Source: Deltaproteobacteria bacterium
GTDB taxonomy: Bacteria > Myxococcota > UBA727 > VGSZ01
DNA: 64,000 nucleotides
Direction: 5' to 3'
Assembly: GCA_016177705.1 (NCBI GenBank)
Contig: JACOUT010000002.1
Span: forward strand, 339,604-403,603
This document shows, in pieces, positions 33,299-42,226 of the stretch (positions within the stretch are counted from its first letter, which is position 1; every line of letters begins with the position of its first letter). The position numbers were made by a program, and so were the translations under genes. The notes under the pieces were generated by a model, which saw nothing but the letters and a program-made list of their open reading frames with translations, did not search any database and was not told the origin of the DNA.

Positions 33299-34666
33299 CT
33301 ACCCCTGCTGCACGTCACGCTCGCGGTAGCGCCAGAAGCACAGCGCGCTCGCGATCAGGGCCACGGCCGCGAGCGGCCCGGAGAGCTGCACGCCGAGCGG
33401 TGCGTCGACCGTCCGGCCGAACGACGAGGCCACCCACTGGAAGAGCCCGGCGGCGATGCCGAGCGCGATCTTCTGCTGGAAGCCTTGCGCGCCGAAGAAC
33501 ATGGCCTCTCGGCGCTCTCCGGTGCGCCGGGCATCGGCGTCGCAGATGTCCGCGAGCATGGCGTTCGGCAGCGCGAGGAAGCAGGCGATCGGTATGCCCG
33601 CGAGCGCGAACAGCGGCAGCGCCAGCGACGGCATGGTGGGCAGAAGCGGCACCCCAACGCCCATCATGGCGGCCAGCATCACGGCGGCGCCCACCATCAC
33701 GTTGCGCTTGCCGAGGCGGTTGGCGAGCACGGCGACCACCGGGAAGGCGAGCGCCGCCACGCCGAACAGCGGCCCGATGACGAGCGCGACGTCCGACAGT
33801 GGCCGCTGCAACAGCACCTCGACGTAGAAGGGCACCCCCGTCTGGATGATGGTGAAGCCGAAGAAGAACAGGTTGTTGCCAAAGACGTAGGGCACGAACG
33901 GCCGGAAGGCGAAGGTGGCCTTGAGCGACTCGAGGAAGGGCTTGTGGCTTTTGGCCTCGCCTTCCCGTTGCGCCACCAGGCGACGCTCGTCGATGGCGAG
34001 CACCGGCACCACCATCATGAGGAACGACACGCCGGCGAGCACCAGCGCCATGGTCTTGAGCGGGCCGCGGTCGGTGTCGGCGTCGCCCAGGAAGGCCAGC
34101 GGCGCCACCACGGTGGCGATGAGCCCGCCGAGGAGCGCCGCGGCCGCCTGCAGCGTGGAGACGACGGTGTTCTCCTTCTTGTCGGGCACCAGCTCGGGCA
34201 AGAGCGCCAGGTAGGGCGCGACGTAGGCGGAGAACAGGCAGTAGTAGGCGGTCAGCATGACGCCGAGCCAGGCGACGTTCAGCATCGACGACGTCGGCGA
34301 GGGCGGCAGGAACACCAGCCCGGTCACGGCGGCCAGCGGCAGCACGCTGACGGCCATGAAGAGGCGGCGGCGGCCGAAGCGGCTCTTGCTGCGGTCGCTG
34401 ACGTTGGCGATCCAGGGGTCGTAGAAAGTGTCGATGCCGCGCGACAGCACGTTGAGCACGATGTAGGTGCCGATACCGGCGAAGCTCCCGACGGCGAGCA
34501 GGAACTCGGGCATCAACGGTTCGCCCTTGCCCGCGGTCGGCAGATAGAGCGTCAGCACGAACGTCGAGATCAGCTGGTAGGTGAGCACGTTGCCCCCCTG
34601 CCCGAGCGCGTAGGCCAGCTTCCTCCAGATCCCCAGGCGCGGCGGCCCGTTGGCAGCGGTGCTCAT
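33299..34666 (-). CDS. GPH-family (MFS) sugar/cation symporter-like transporter
   Basis: A 455-residue membrane protein with about twelve hydrophobic helices. The motifs IDTFYDPWIANVSDRSKSRFGRRR and the late RREAMFFGAQGFQQKIALGIAAG are hallmarks of the glycoside-pentoside-hexuronide (MFS_2) family, which move sugars with Na+ or H+. No sugar-metabolism genes adjoin it, so the substrate cannot be named. The ATG start 34666 gives a short cytoplasmic lead. It is divergent from the kelch lipoprotein gene across 80 bases. Confidence 0.88.
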   Translation of the reverse strand: MSTAANGPPRLGIWRKLAYALGQGGNVLTYQLISTFVLTLYLPTAGKGEPLMPEFLLAVGSFAGIGTYIVLNVLSRGIDTFYDPWIANVSDRSKSRFGRRRLFMAVSVLPLAAVTGLVFLPPSPTSSMLNVAWLGVMLTAYYCLFSAYVAPYLALLPELVPDKKENTVVSTLQAAAALLGGLIATVVAPLAFLGDADTDRGPLKTMALVLAGVSFLMMVVPVLAIDERRLVAQREGEAKSHKPFLESLKATFAFRPFVPYVFGNNLFFFGFTIIQTGVPFYVEVLLQRPLSDVALVIGPLFGVAALAFPVVAVLANRLGKRNVMVGAAVMLAAMMGVGVPLLPTMPSLALPLFALAGIPIACFLALPNAMLADICDADARRTGERREAMFFGAQGFQQKIALGIAAGLFQWVASSFGRTVDAPLGVQLSGPLAAVALIASALCFWRYRERDVQQG

Positions 34667-34746
34667 GCGTGACGGACGCTACAGCAAGTGCCTGCGGCCG
34701 GGGCCGGGGGTTGTCGGAGGCGATCGCGTGTGAGACCACCGTCGTG

Positions 34747-36405
34747 ATGATCCGGACGCTCCCTGTCGTCGTCGCGGCCTTGCTGGCTGCGGCCTGTGCC
34801 CAACCGGCGCCGGGCGTGAACGCGCACAGCGCGTTCTTGCCGCTCTCAGGGCCGTGCGCGCCCGACTCGAGCGGCGGCGTCGAGTTCACCAACGAGGCCC
34901 AGTCGCTGCGCCTGACGGTCAACGCCACCGACCTCAAGCAACCGGTCGCCACGGACGGCGACCTCGGCGCGCTCACCGTCGAGGAGGTGCCGGTGGGCGC
35001 CGATCGCGTTGTGGCGCTGTTCGGCATGGTCGGCAGCGTGCCGGTGTGGCGCGGTGTGGCGCGCGGCGTCTCGGTGGTGCAGGGCGCCGAGCCGACCGAG
35101 GTGGACGTGCTGATGGCACGCGTCGCCGACCTGACCTGCGCGCGCGGCGGCGACTTCGACGCGCGCGCCTTCCACACGGCCACCGTGCTCGACGACGGAC
35201 GCATCCTTTTGGCCGGCGGTGCGCGCACCAGCGTCGACGCCAGCGGCACCTGCGGTGCCGGTTGCCGGCGCCTCACGGGCACGGCCAGCGCCTCCCTGTA
35301 CGACCCGCGCACCGGCACCTTCCAGCAGGTGGCGCCCATGCAGCAGGCGCGCCTGTTCCACGTCGCCGCCAAGCTGCCCGACGGACGCGTCGTAGTCGCC
35401 GGCGGCACGGGCGAGGCGCTGGTGCGCACACCCGACGCGCAGACCACCTTCCCCGTCGTGCCGACCCAGCCGGTGGCCGCGGTCGAGGTCTTCGATGCCG
35501 AGTCGCTGGCCTTCACGTCCGGCGGCAACGATCCGGGCGGCGCGCGTGTGTTCGCGGCCGCAGCCGTCAGCGGCGACGGCGTCATCGTCACGGGCGGCAT
35601 CCCGGCCGCCGGCACGCCCAAGCACGACCTGAGCAACGCGCTCGACACCACCACGCTGTGCGGCGGTCGGCCGGTCTCCTGCTCGGCGGGACCGCTGATG
35701 GCGTCCAAGCGCGCGGGCCACGCCGCCTTCCGCATCGAGCCCGACGGCATGTTCGTCTGGGGCGGCTCGGTCGAGAGCACGCCGGTCGAGGGTGTTCCCG
35801 GCTACCAACTGGAGCTGCTGCGCGACGGCGGCTCGTTTCAGCTCTTGAACGTCGCCGCCATGTCCGCCACCCGCAACCTGTTCTTCGCCGCCAGCGCGCA
35901 GTACGTCGCCTTCCGCGTGCTGATGGCCGGCGGCCTGCAGCGCGCGCTCGACGGCACCTTCACGGTCGCGCAGGTAGACGTCGGCGGCACCAACTCGTCG
36001 CCGGTCTACGTCTATGACGCCAGCTACGACGTGGCCGGCGGCATCGCGGTGGGCCCGCAGGACGGCCCGCAGATGCAGCTCTCGGCGCCGCGCTTCTTGG
36101 CGTCGGCGGCGCCCTTGCCGGGCGAGACGCGCGTGCTCATCGCCGGCGGCTTCTCGGACCTGTCGTTTGCGCCGAGCGCGGCGCTCGAGCTGTACGACCA
36201 GGAGACGCTCACCACGACCAGCATCGCGGTCGGTGGCCAGCCGCGTACGTTGCGGCAGGCGCGCGGCGGCATGGTAGCGGTCGCCAACGGCGACGGCGCC
36301 GTGCTGCTGACCGGCGGCGAGACGCCCGACGCCAGCGGTCGCGTGCCGCTCGCCACCGCCGAGATCTTCGCTGATCCGCAGTTGCCGCCGGGGGTGGCGC
36401 CATGA
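34747..36405 (+). CDS. Kelch-repeat lipoprotein
   Basis: A 552-residue predicted lipoprotein (LPVVVAALLAAACAQ, Cys about 16). After an N-terminal beta domain (about 20-120), several kelch-type repeats appear, e.g. RAFHTATVLDDGRILLAGGART, RLFHVAAKLPDGRVVVAGG, VFAAAAVSGDGVIVTGG and RFLASAAPLPGETRVLIAGGFSD. They predict a beta-propeller facing the cell exterior, probably for protein or glycan binding. ATG 34747 is chosen because the signal peptide begins there; the upstream in-frame part looks non-coding. Its stop overlaps the next start by four bases. Confidence 0.8.
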   Translation: MIRTLPVVVAALLAAACAQPAPGVNAHSAFLPLSGPCAPDSSGGVEFTNEAQSLRLTVNATDLKQPVATDGDLGALTVEEVPVGADRVVALFGMVGSVPVWRGVARGVSVVQGAEPTEVDVLMARVADLTCARGGDFDARAFHTATVLDDGRILLAGGARTSVDASGTCGAGCRRLTGTASASLYDPRTGTFQQVAPMQQARLFHVAAKLPDGRVVVAGGTGEALVRTPDAQTTFPVVPTQPVAAVEVFDAESLAFTSGGNDPGGARVFAAAAVSGDGVIVTGGIPAAGTPKHDLSNALDTTTLCGGRPVSCSAGPLMASKRAGHAAFRIEPDGMFVWGGSVESTPVEGVPGYQLELLRDGGSFQLLNVAAMSATRNLFFAASAQYVAFRVLMAGGLQRALDGTFTVAQVDVGGTNSSPVYVYDASYDVAGGIAVGPQDGPQMQLSAPRFLASAAPLPGETRVLIAGGFSDLSFAPSAALELYDQETLTTTSIAVGGQPRTLRQARGGMVAVANGDGAVLLTGGETPDASGRVPLATAEIFADPQLPPGVAP

Positions 36406-37184
36406 ACCGCCTGATCGCCTTCGTCGGCGCTGCCACGCTCCTGTGCGCCCCGCTCGCGCGTGCGCAGGACGACGACCTGCCCGACGGCGACGTCGACATC
36501 GTCGAGAAGCCGAAGAAGAAGGAAGAGAAGAAGGCGCCGAAGAAAGAGGAGAAGAAGAAGGAGAAGAAGGAGGAGAAGAAGGAAGAGAAGAGGGACGAGA
36601 AGAAGGAAGAGAAGAAGAAGGAAGCTCCTCCGCCCGACGAGAAGAAGAAGGACGACAAGCCCAAGCGCGACGCGCCCATCGACGACGACAGCGACATCCT
36701 CACCGTGCCGGCCGAGGGCAAGAAGCCACCTGGTGCCAAGCCCGCCGACAAGCCCGCCGCCAAGACGCCGGCCGCCATCGACGACGAAGAGGACGAGGAG
36801 GGCGGCAGCCGCATCATCAGCGGTGACGCCCCTTCCGCCGAGGTCGACGACGACGAGCCACCGGCGCGACCGCCGGCGCCGCCGAAGACGACCGCCAAGC
36901 CCGCCGCCGTGCCCATCGACGACAGCCCCATCGAGGACGACGAGGAGCCGCCGCCACCGAGTGACGATGACGACGCCGAGGAGGCCGCGGCCGCGGCCGC
37001 GGTCACCACCGTGGAGACCAAGGCGCCGGTGCCCGAGGAGACGGAGGACGGGGGCTCGGGGTGGATCATCGCCGGCGCCGCCGGCGGCGGCATCGTGCTG
37101 CTCGCAGGCGCGGTGGCCGGCACCTGGCTGCTCGTCGACGCGCTGACGCCGAAGTCCGGCGCCATCACGGTCACGCCTCGCTGA
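36402..37184 (+). CDS. Lys/Glu/Asp-rich exported protein with a C-terminal membrane helix
   Basis: A 260-residue protein of extreme composition. A signal peptide (LIAFVGAATLLCAPLARAQ) is followed by a run of KKEEKK-type charge repeats (about 35-85), Pro/Asp/Glu-rich segments with IDDDSDI and IDDEEDEEGG, and near the end one strongly hydrophobic helix (WIIAGAAGGGIVLLAGAVAGTWLLVDAL, about 220-248). The topology suggests a flexible, charged periplasmic or surface arm anchored in the membrane. No conserved domain is recognised. It is translationally coupled to the kelch lipoprotein (ATGA), so the two may work together. Confidence 0.7.
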   Translation: MNRLIAFVGAATLLCAPLARAQDDDLPDGDVDIVEKPKKKEEKKAPKKEEKKKEKKEEKKEEKRDEKKEEKKKEAPPPDEKKKDDKPKRDAPIDDDSDILTVPAEGKKPPGAKPADKPAAKTPAAIDDEEDEEGGSRIISGDAPSAEVDDDEPPARPPAPPKTTAKPAAVPIDDSPIEDDEEPPPPSDDDDAEEAAAAAAVTTVETKAPVPEETEDGGSGWIIAGAAGGGIVLLAGAVAGTWLLVDALTPKSGAITVTPR

Positions 37185-37282
37185 GCCGTGCGCGTGCGCC
37201 CCCCTCGTGTGGCGCCGCACGCCCGGACGGGAATCGCCGGCCGCCTCGGCCGATTGACGTCGTGGAGCCCCTGGGCGATCCG

Positions 37283-40054
37283 ATGGCACACGTGTTTCTC
37301 TCCAAGATCCCCCTGGTGACCGACCGCGGCATGAAGGGGCTCGTCAAGCGCCTGGTGGTGCTCGGCGTGCTGCTCGGTGCCTTCGGCGTCGGCGGCATCG
37401 CCGCTCACTTCGCGGTCTTGTCGCGCGAGCTTCCCGACATCGCCGCCATGGCGGACTACCGGCCGCCGACCACCTCCAAGGTGTTCGACGCCAACGGCAA
37501 CCTGGTGGCCCGCTTCTACGACGAGCGGCGCACGGTGGTGCCGCTCGAGCGCATCCCGGCGCACACCAGGAACGCCTTCATCGCCGCCGAGGACGAGGAC
37601 TTCTACCGCCACGAAGGCATCGACTACCTGGCGATCGTGCGCTGCACGCTGTTGCAGGTGAAGGCCAAGGTGATCGGCGGCGCCGTGTGCGGCGGCTCGA
37701 CCATCACGCAGCAGACGGCGCAGACCTTCTTGCTGTCGATGGAGCACAACTACTCGAACAAGGTGAAGAAGCTGCTGCTCGCCAAGAAGATCGAGGAGCA
37801 ATTCACCAAGGACCAGATCCTCCACCTCTACTTGAACCAGATCTACTTCGGCAACGGCGCCTACGGCGTGGAGGAGGCGGCGCGCACCTACTACGGCGTC
37901 GGCGTCGAGAAGCTGACGCTGGCGCAGTCGGCCGCGCTCGCCTCCGTGCCGAAGAGCCCGAACCGAATCAACCCGGTCGCCGACCCGAAGCGGGTGCGCG
38001 CGCGCCGCGGCTACGTGCTCGAGCAGATGGTGAAGAACGGCCTCATCACCGACGACGACAAGAAGCGCGCCGACGCGGAGCCGGTTCGCGTCGACGTAGA
38101 CGCCCCCGAATTCCTCGACGTGGCGCCCTACTACGCCGAGGCGATCCGCGCCGAGCTGGCGCAGCGCAAGGACCTCGGTCAGGACGAGGTCGGGCGTGGC
38201 GGGCTCACGGTCTATGCCGCGCTCGATGCCCGCTTGCAGAAGGCCGCCAACCTGGCGGTGCAGCGCGGCTTGCGCGATCTCGACAAGCGCCAGGGCTACC
38301 GCGGCCCGGTGGTGCGGCTCGACCCGGACGAGGCCAAGGAGCTCGGCCCCGTGTTCGACGAGGAGCGCGCGCGCCGCTTCGCTGCCGAGGAGTTCCCCGA
38401 GCTGCAGAAGCCCGAGCTGCTCGACCGCCCCATCTGGGACTTGTCCAAGGTCGGCGCCGACGGGCTGCGCCGGGCGCTCACCGCCGCCGCGGTGCCCGAC
38501 GACGAGGAGGACGACGACGTGGCCGCCGCGCCCGGCGAGGCCGCGGCGCCGCCGCCCAAGTACCCGCCGGTGAAAGGTGTGCGCATGGCCAAGGCGAAGG
38601 TCGGCGCCATCGTCGGCGGCCTGGTCAAGAAGGTCGACAACGCCGCCAAGGAAGCCGTCGTCGACCTCGGCACCACGGACGCGACGCTGCCGTTCGCCGC
38701 CATGGCGTGGGCCCGGCCCTTCGACCCGGAGAGGAATACCGAGCGCCCGCGCGCGGCCGGCGACGTGCTCAAGAAGGGTGACGTGGTGTTGGTGCAGATC
38801 GAGAAGCTGGTGGCGGCGGGCAAGAAGGGACCGGCGCGCCTCGAGGTCTCGCTCGAGCAGGAGCCGTTGGTCGAGGGCGCGCTGGTCGCCATCGACCCGT
38901 CGAGCCGCCGCGTGCTCGCGCTCGTCGGCGGCTACGACTTCACGCGCTCGAGCTTCAACCGCGCGACGCAGGCGGCGCGGCAGCCCGGCTCGTCGTTCAA
39001 GCCGTTCATCTACGCGCAGGGCATCGAGTCGAAGCTGTTCAACGCGGTCGGGTTCCTTGACGCGGGCGCCGACGGCACCACCACGCAGCGCCTGATCACC
39101 GACGCGCCCAAGACCTTCATCGATCGCTGGACCAACCAGAAGTGGGAGCCGAAGAACTCGAACGGCCGCTTCCTGGGCGACATCACGTTGCGCGAGTGCC
39201 TGACCCACTCGGTCAACACCTGCTCGGTCTCCATCGTCGAGCGCGTCGGCGTCGACCCGATCATCGACATCGCCAAGCGGCTGTCGCTGCCGGCGGACGG
39301 CAAGGAGTGGGTCAAGGGCTACGCGCTCGCGCTCGGCACCGGCGAGGTCAAGCCGGCCGACCTGGTCAACGCCTACACCATCTTCCCCGACGGCGGCCGC
39401 TTCGCGCCCTACGTGCTGATCGAGAAGGTCAAGCGCGCGGACGGCAGCGTGCTCGAGCTGCCGCGCGCGGCGGCGACGCAGGCCATCTCACCGCAAACGG
39501 CGTCGATCATGAGCGACCTGATGAAGAGCGTGGTGGAGAGCGGCACCGCCACGCGCGCGCGCGATCTCGGCCGCCCGGTCGCCGGCAAGACCGGCACCAC
39601 CAACGACGCCACCAGCGTCTGGTTCGTCGGCTTCACGCCCGACCTGGTGGCCGGCGTCTACGTCGGCTTCGACAAGCCGGTGAAGGTGAACGGCGAGGAG
39701 CGGCGCTCCATCGGCAGGAACGAGAGCGGCGGCAAAGCCAGCGTACCCATCTGGCTCTCGTTCATGAAGGAGGCGGCCAAGGAGCTGCCCGCACGCGACT
39801 TCGAGCTGGCCGAAGGCGTGGTGAAGAAAAGCATCGATCGCAAGACCGGCTTGCTGGCGCGCGCCGAGGAGGGCCTCGACCCGGGCTCGCTGCCCGAGCC
39901 GGTGTTCACCGACGAGGGCGACCCGGTCCCCAAAGAACTACCCAAGGGCGTCATCGTCGAGGTGTTCCTGGCCGGCACCGAGCCGACCCAGACCGCCGAC
40001 GACGCGCCGCCGCCGCCGCTCGACCTGGTCGAGAAGGGCGGCCTCGGGCCCTGA
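37283..40054 (+). CDS. Penicillin-binding protein 1A (bifunctional class A)
   Basis: PBP1A polymerises glycan strands and cross-links peptides in the cell wall. The 923-residue product has one N-terminal membrane helix (KRLVVLGVLLGAFGVGGIA). The GT51 domain has catalytic Glu 103 in EDEDFYRHEGID, then GGSTITQQ and NQIYFGNGAYGVEEAA. An OB-like insert lies near residues 430-540, followed by the transpeptidase domain with S570-S-F-K573, SVNTCS and KTGTTN. All active-site motifs are intact. An in-frame ATG at 37331 is an alternative start. It is one of the longer class A PBPs. Confidence 0.94.
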   Translation: MAHVFLSKIPLVTDRGMKGLVKRLVVLGVLLGAFGVGGIAAHFAVLSRELPDIAAMADYRPPTTSKVFDANGNLVARFYDERRTVVPLERIPAHTRNAFIAAEDEDFYRHEGIDYLAIVRCTLLQVKAKVIGGAVCGGSTITQQTAQTFLLSMEHNYSNKVKKLLLAKKIEEQFTKDQILHLYLNQIYFGNGAYGVEEAARTYYGVGVEKLTLAQSAALASVPKSPNRINPVADPKRVRARRGYVLEQMVKNGLITDDDKKRADAEPVRVDVDAPEFLDVAPYYAEAIRAELAQRKDLGQDEVGRGGLTVYAALDARLQKAANLAVQRGLRDLDKRQGYRGPVVRLDPDEAKELGPVFDEERARRFAAEEFPELQKPELLDRPIWDLSKVGADGLRRALTAAAVPDDEEDDDVAAAPGEAAAPPPKYPPVKGVRMAKAKVGAIVGGLVKKVDNAAKEAVVDLGTTDATLPFAAMAWARPFDPERNTERPRAAGDVLKKGDVVLVQIEKLVAAGKKGPARLEVSLEQEPLVEGALVAIDPSSRRVLALVGGYDFTRSSFNRATQAARQPGSSFKPFIYAQGIESKLFNAVGFLDAGADGTTTQRLITDAPKTFIDRWTNQKWEPKNSNGRFLGDITLRECLTHSVNTCSVSIVERVGVDPIIDIAKRLSLPADGKEWVKGYALALGTGEVKPADLVNAYTIFPDGGRFAPYVLIEKVKRADGSVLELPRAAATQAISPQTASIMSDLMKSVVESGTATRARDLGRPVAGKTGTTNDATSVWFVGFTPDLVAGVYVGFDKPVKVNGEERRSIGRNESGGKASVPIWLSFMKEAAKELPARDFELAEGVVKKSIDRKTGLLARAEEGLDPGSLPEPVFTDEGDPVPKELPKGVIVEVFLAGTEPTQTADDAPPPPLDLVEKGGLGP

Positions 40055-40064
40055 CGCGCATCGC

Positions 40065-40094
40065 CTTCGTCAGCAACGGCTTCGTCAGTAGCGG
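40065..40094. repeat. 15-base near-perfect tandem duplication at convergent gene ends
   Basis: cttcgtcagcaacgg (40065-40079) is followed at once by cttcgtcagtagcgg (40080-40094). The second copy holds the stop codon of the minus-strand peptidase gene (40085-40087). Confidence 0.7.
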
Positions 40095-41410
40095 CTCTGC
40101 CAGCGCTCTTGCAGCAACCGCTCGTCGAGGCCGTAGCTGCTCTGGAGCGCGGCCTCGAAGCGCTGGCCCTGGTTGATGGCTGCGAACAACAGCGCAAACG
40201 AGCGCTCGCCGCGCCAGCGCGCCAGCTCGTCGACGACGTCGAGCGCGCACGCGTAATACAGTCGCACCTGCTGATGGTCGGTGAGGCGCGCGAAGCCGTG
40301 CGAGAGTTGCTCGAGCGACGGCAGCTCGGCGCGCGCCTTGCCCGTGAGCGGCGCCAGGTCCTTCGTTCGATCGAGGCCGGGCTCGAGGCGCTGCGCCAAC
40401 CCCTCGTGCAGCCAGGCCGGCAGGTCGGCCTTCACCGAGGTCGCGAGCGCCGCGTGCAGGTACTCGTGGAACAAGAGGTCGCGCAGCGCCGCCTGACCTT
40501 GCTTGAGCGAACCGGCGCGCACGCGGATCTTGCCGTCGAACTGGCCGCCGCTCCAATCGCGCGCCCCCGTTGCCTCTTCGTAGGAGGCGCCCGTGTAGAA
40601 CACCACGGTGATGGGCGAGCTCGGGTGCAGATCGACGGCGCTGCCGACGCTGCGCCACGCCTCCTCGAGCACGCGCAGCGCGTCCGACGCCAGCTCCTTC
40701 TTCTCCTCGCCCTCGAAGCGCGCCCTGAAGTGCTCGGTCGCGATGGTGTCGAAGCGCTGCTCGACGACGTGACGGCGCTCGAGCTCAGCCAGTTCGGCCT
40801 TTGCGATAGCGTCGCCGGGCGCGAGCGCGAGCGCGCGACGGGCGGCGTCGATGGCGGCCGGCCCGTCGTTCTCCTCGTCGGCGGCGCGCGCGAGCAGGAG
40901 CAGCCGGCGCACCGTCGGCTCGAGGCGGGCGGCCGCGTCGAACAAGGGCCGGCGCGCGGCCGCCTCGGCTGCCGCGGCGCGGCGCTCGAGCCGCTGCGAC
41001 AGCTCGCGGCGCTCGGCAGCTTGCTCGGGGCACGTGCGCTCGACGTCGCGCGCGGCGCTCAGCACCCGGTGATCCACGCCGAGGCCGAGCGCGCCCTCGA
41101 GCGCGACGCGGGCCGCGCTACATGCTTCGACGTCTCCTGCCGTCGGTGCGTTGTCCTTCGGCGGTGCTGGCGTCGGCGGCGCGGCAGCGCCGGCGTCGAC
41201 GGACGGCTCGACCGGCACCTCCTCGATGTAGATCTTGCCGTCGACCATGTGCGAGACGAGGCGCGTCGCGGGCGTGGCGGCAGCCGCCGGTGGGTTGGCG
41301 ACTTGCACCGTGGGCACGGGCGCGTCGTCGACCGCAGCGGCGGGCGCTGCAGGCGGGGCGCGGGTGCAGCCCAGCAACGACAGTAGAGTGACGGCCTCGA
41401 GCGCGCGCAT
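40085..41410 (-). CDS. Gluzincin (peptidase MA-like) lipoprotein
   Basis: A 441-residue predicted lipoprotein (LEAVTLLSLLGC, Cys 15). After Pro/Ala-rich spacing, a helical TPR-like region follows (about 95-225). A metallopeptidase domain comes next, with HEYLH (the HExxH zinc motif) in LLFHEYLHAAL and the third ligand Glu in LPAWLHEGLAQ. This fits the peptidase MA-like/DUF-type gluzincins. The substrate is unknown; an envelope location is likely. It is convergent with the PBP1A gene. Confidence 0.82.
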   Translation of the reverse strand: MRALEAVTLLSLLGCTRAPPAAPAAAVDDAPVPTVQVANPPAAAATPATRLVSHMVDGKIYIEEVPVEPSVDAGAAAPPTPAPPKDNAPTAGDVEACSAARVALEGALGLGVDHRVLSAARDVERTCPEQAAERRELSQRLERRAAAAEAAARRPLFDAAARLEPTVRRLLLLARAADEENDGPAAIDAARRALALAPGDAIAKAELAELERRHVVEQRFDTIATEHFRARFEGEEKKELASDALRVLEEAWRSVGSAVDLHPSSPITVVFYTGASYEEATGARDWSGGQFDGKIRVRAGSLKQGQAALRDLLFHEYLHAALATSVKADLPAWLHEGLAQRLEPGLDRTKDLAPLTGKARAELPSLEQLSHGFARLTDHQQVRLYYACALDVVDELARWRGERSFALLFAAINQGQRFEAALQSSYGLDERLLQERWQSRY

Positions 41411-41488
41411 CGATCGACGAGGATAGCGCAGCTCCGAGCGTCGCCGGGTACCGCAGCAGCGCCAGCGCCGTCGACCGCGCCGCTCCCG

Positions 41489-42133
41489 CTAGATGAGCTG
41501 CAGCAGCTCCGGCGTCCCGCACACGTGCTCGCGCGTGCGCCACACGGTGCCGCCCTCGTCCCACGCGACCCCGGCGGCGAGCGTCTCGGTGCCGAGCCCC
41601 TGGTCCGTCACGGTGACGTAGGCGCCCTGCCGAGAATTGGGTGGCGCGTCACCCCACGGCACCTTGAAGAAGCGGGCGCCGTCGCGGGCCGCCAGCATGC
41701 GCTTCTCGGGCGTCGGTGGTGACAGCGTGTTGAGCTCGGCGCGCACCGTCAGGCCGACCTCGCCGACCCGCATCGCGAGGTTGACGTTGCGCGCGCTCTC
41801 CTCGAGGTCGATGCTGGCGCTGCGCGTCGGGTAGCCCATGAAGAAGCGCACCATCAGGCGCGCCACAGCTTGGTCGACGTCGGCCGCCACGATCAACCAC
41901 GCTGGCCGCTTGCGGATGACCACGCCGATGCGCCAAAGCACCTCGGTGTAGCTGAACTGCAGCGGCACCGAGCGCGGTCGAACGCCCTCGAGCGCGAGCA
42001 AGGTCAAGGAGACGGGCACCCTGCCGCTCTTGTCGTCGACCGGCACGTTGCCGCCGGTGCGGTCGCGCGCGGCCGCGGTGGGCATGGTGCCGAACAACTC
42101 GAGCGCGAAGCGCTCCCGACCGATGAATTCCAT
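41489..42133 (-). CDS. Conserved soluble protein of unknown function
   Basis: A 214-residue protein without signal or membrane helix; ATG 42133 is preferred over a TTG at 42178. Strand-rich segments such as VPLQFSYTEVLWRIGVVI, MVRFFMGYPTRSASIDLE and LTVRAELNTLSPP suggest an all-beta fold, loosely like DUF2071 or acetoacetate-decarboxylase-type barrels, but I cannot assign it with confidence. It lies between the gluzincin lipoprotein and the SAHH-like gene on the same strand. Confidence 0.6.
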   Translation of the reverse strand: MEFIGRERFALELFGTMPTAAARDRTGGNVPVDDKSGRVPVSLTLLALEGVRPRSVPLQFSYTEVLWRIGVVIRKRPAWLIVAADVDQAVARLMVRFFMGYPTRSASIDLEESARNVNLAMRVGEVGLTVRAELNTLSPPTPEKRMLAARDGARFFKVPWGDAPPNSRQGAYVTVTDQGLGTETLAAGVAWDEGGTVWRTREHVCGTPELLQLI

Positions 42134-42226
42134 GGGCCCCCGCGGCCGCACGATCGCCGAAGACGGGCCCGCCGTCAAAGATGGGCCGATGCAGGCGGCA
42201 GATTCCGCGGCGATGCCGCGAGGGCG

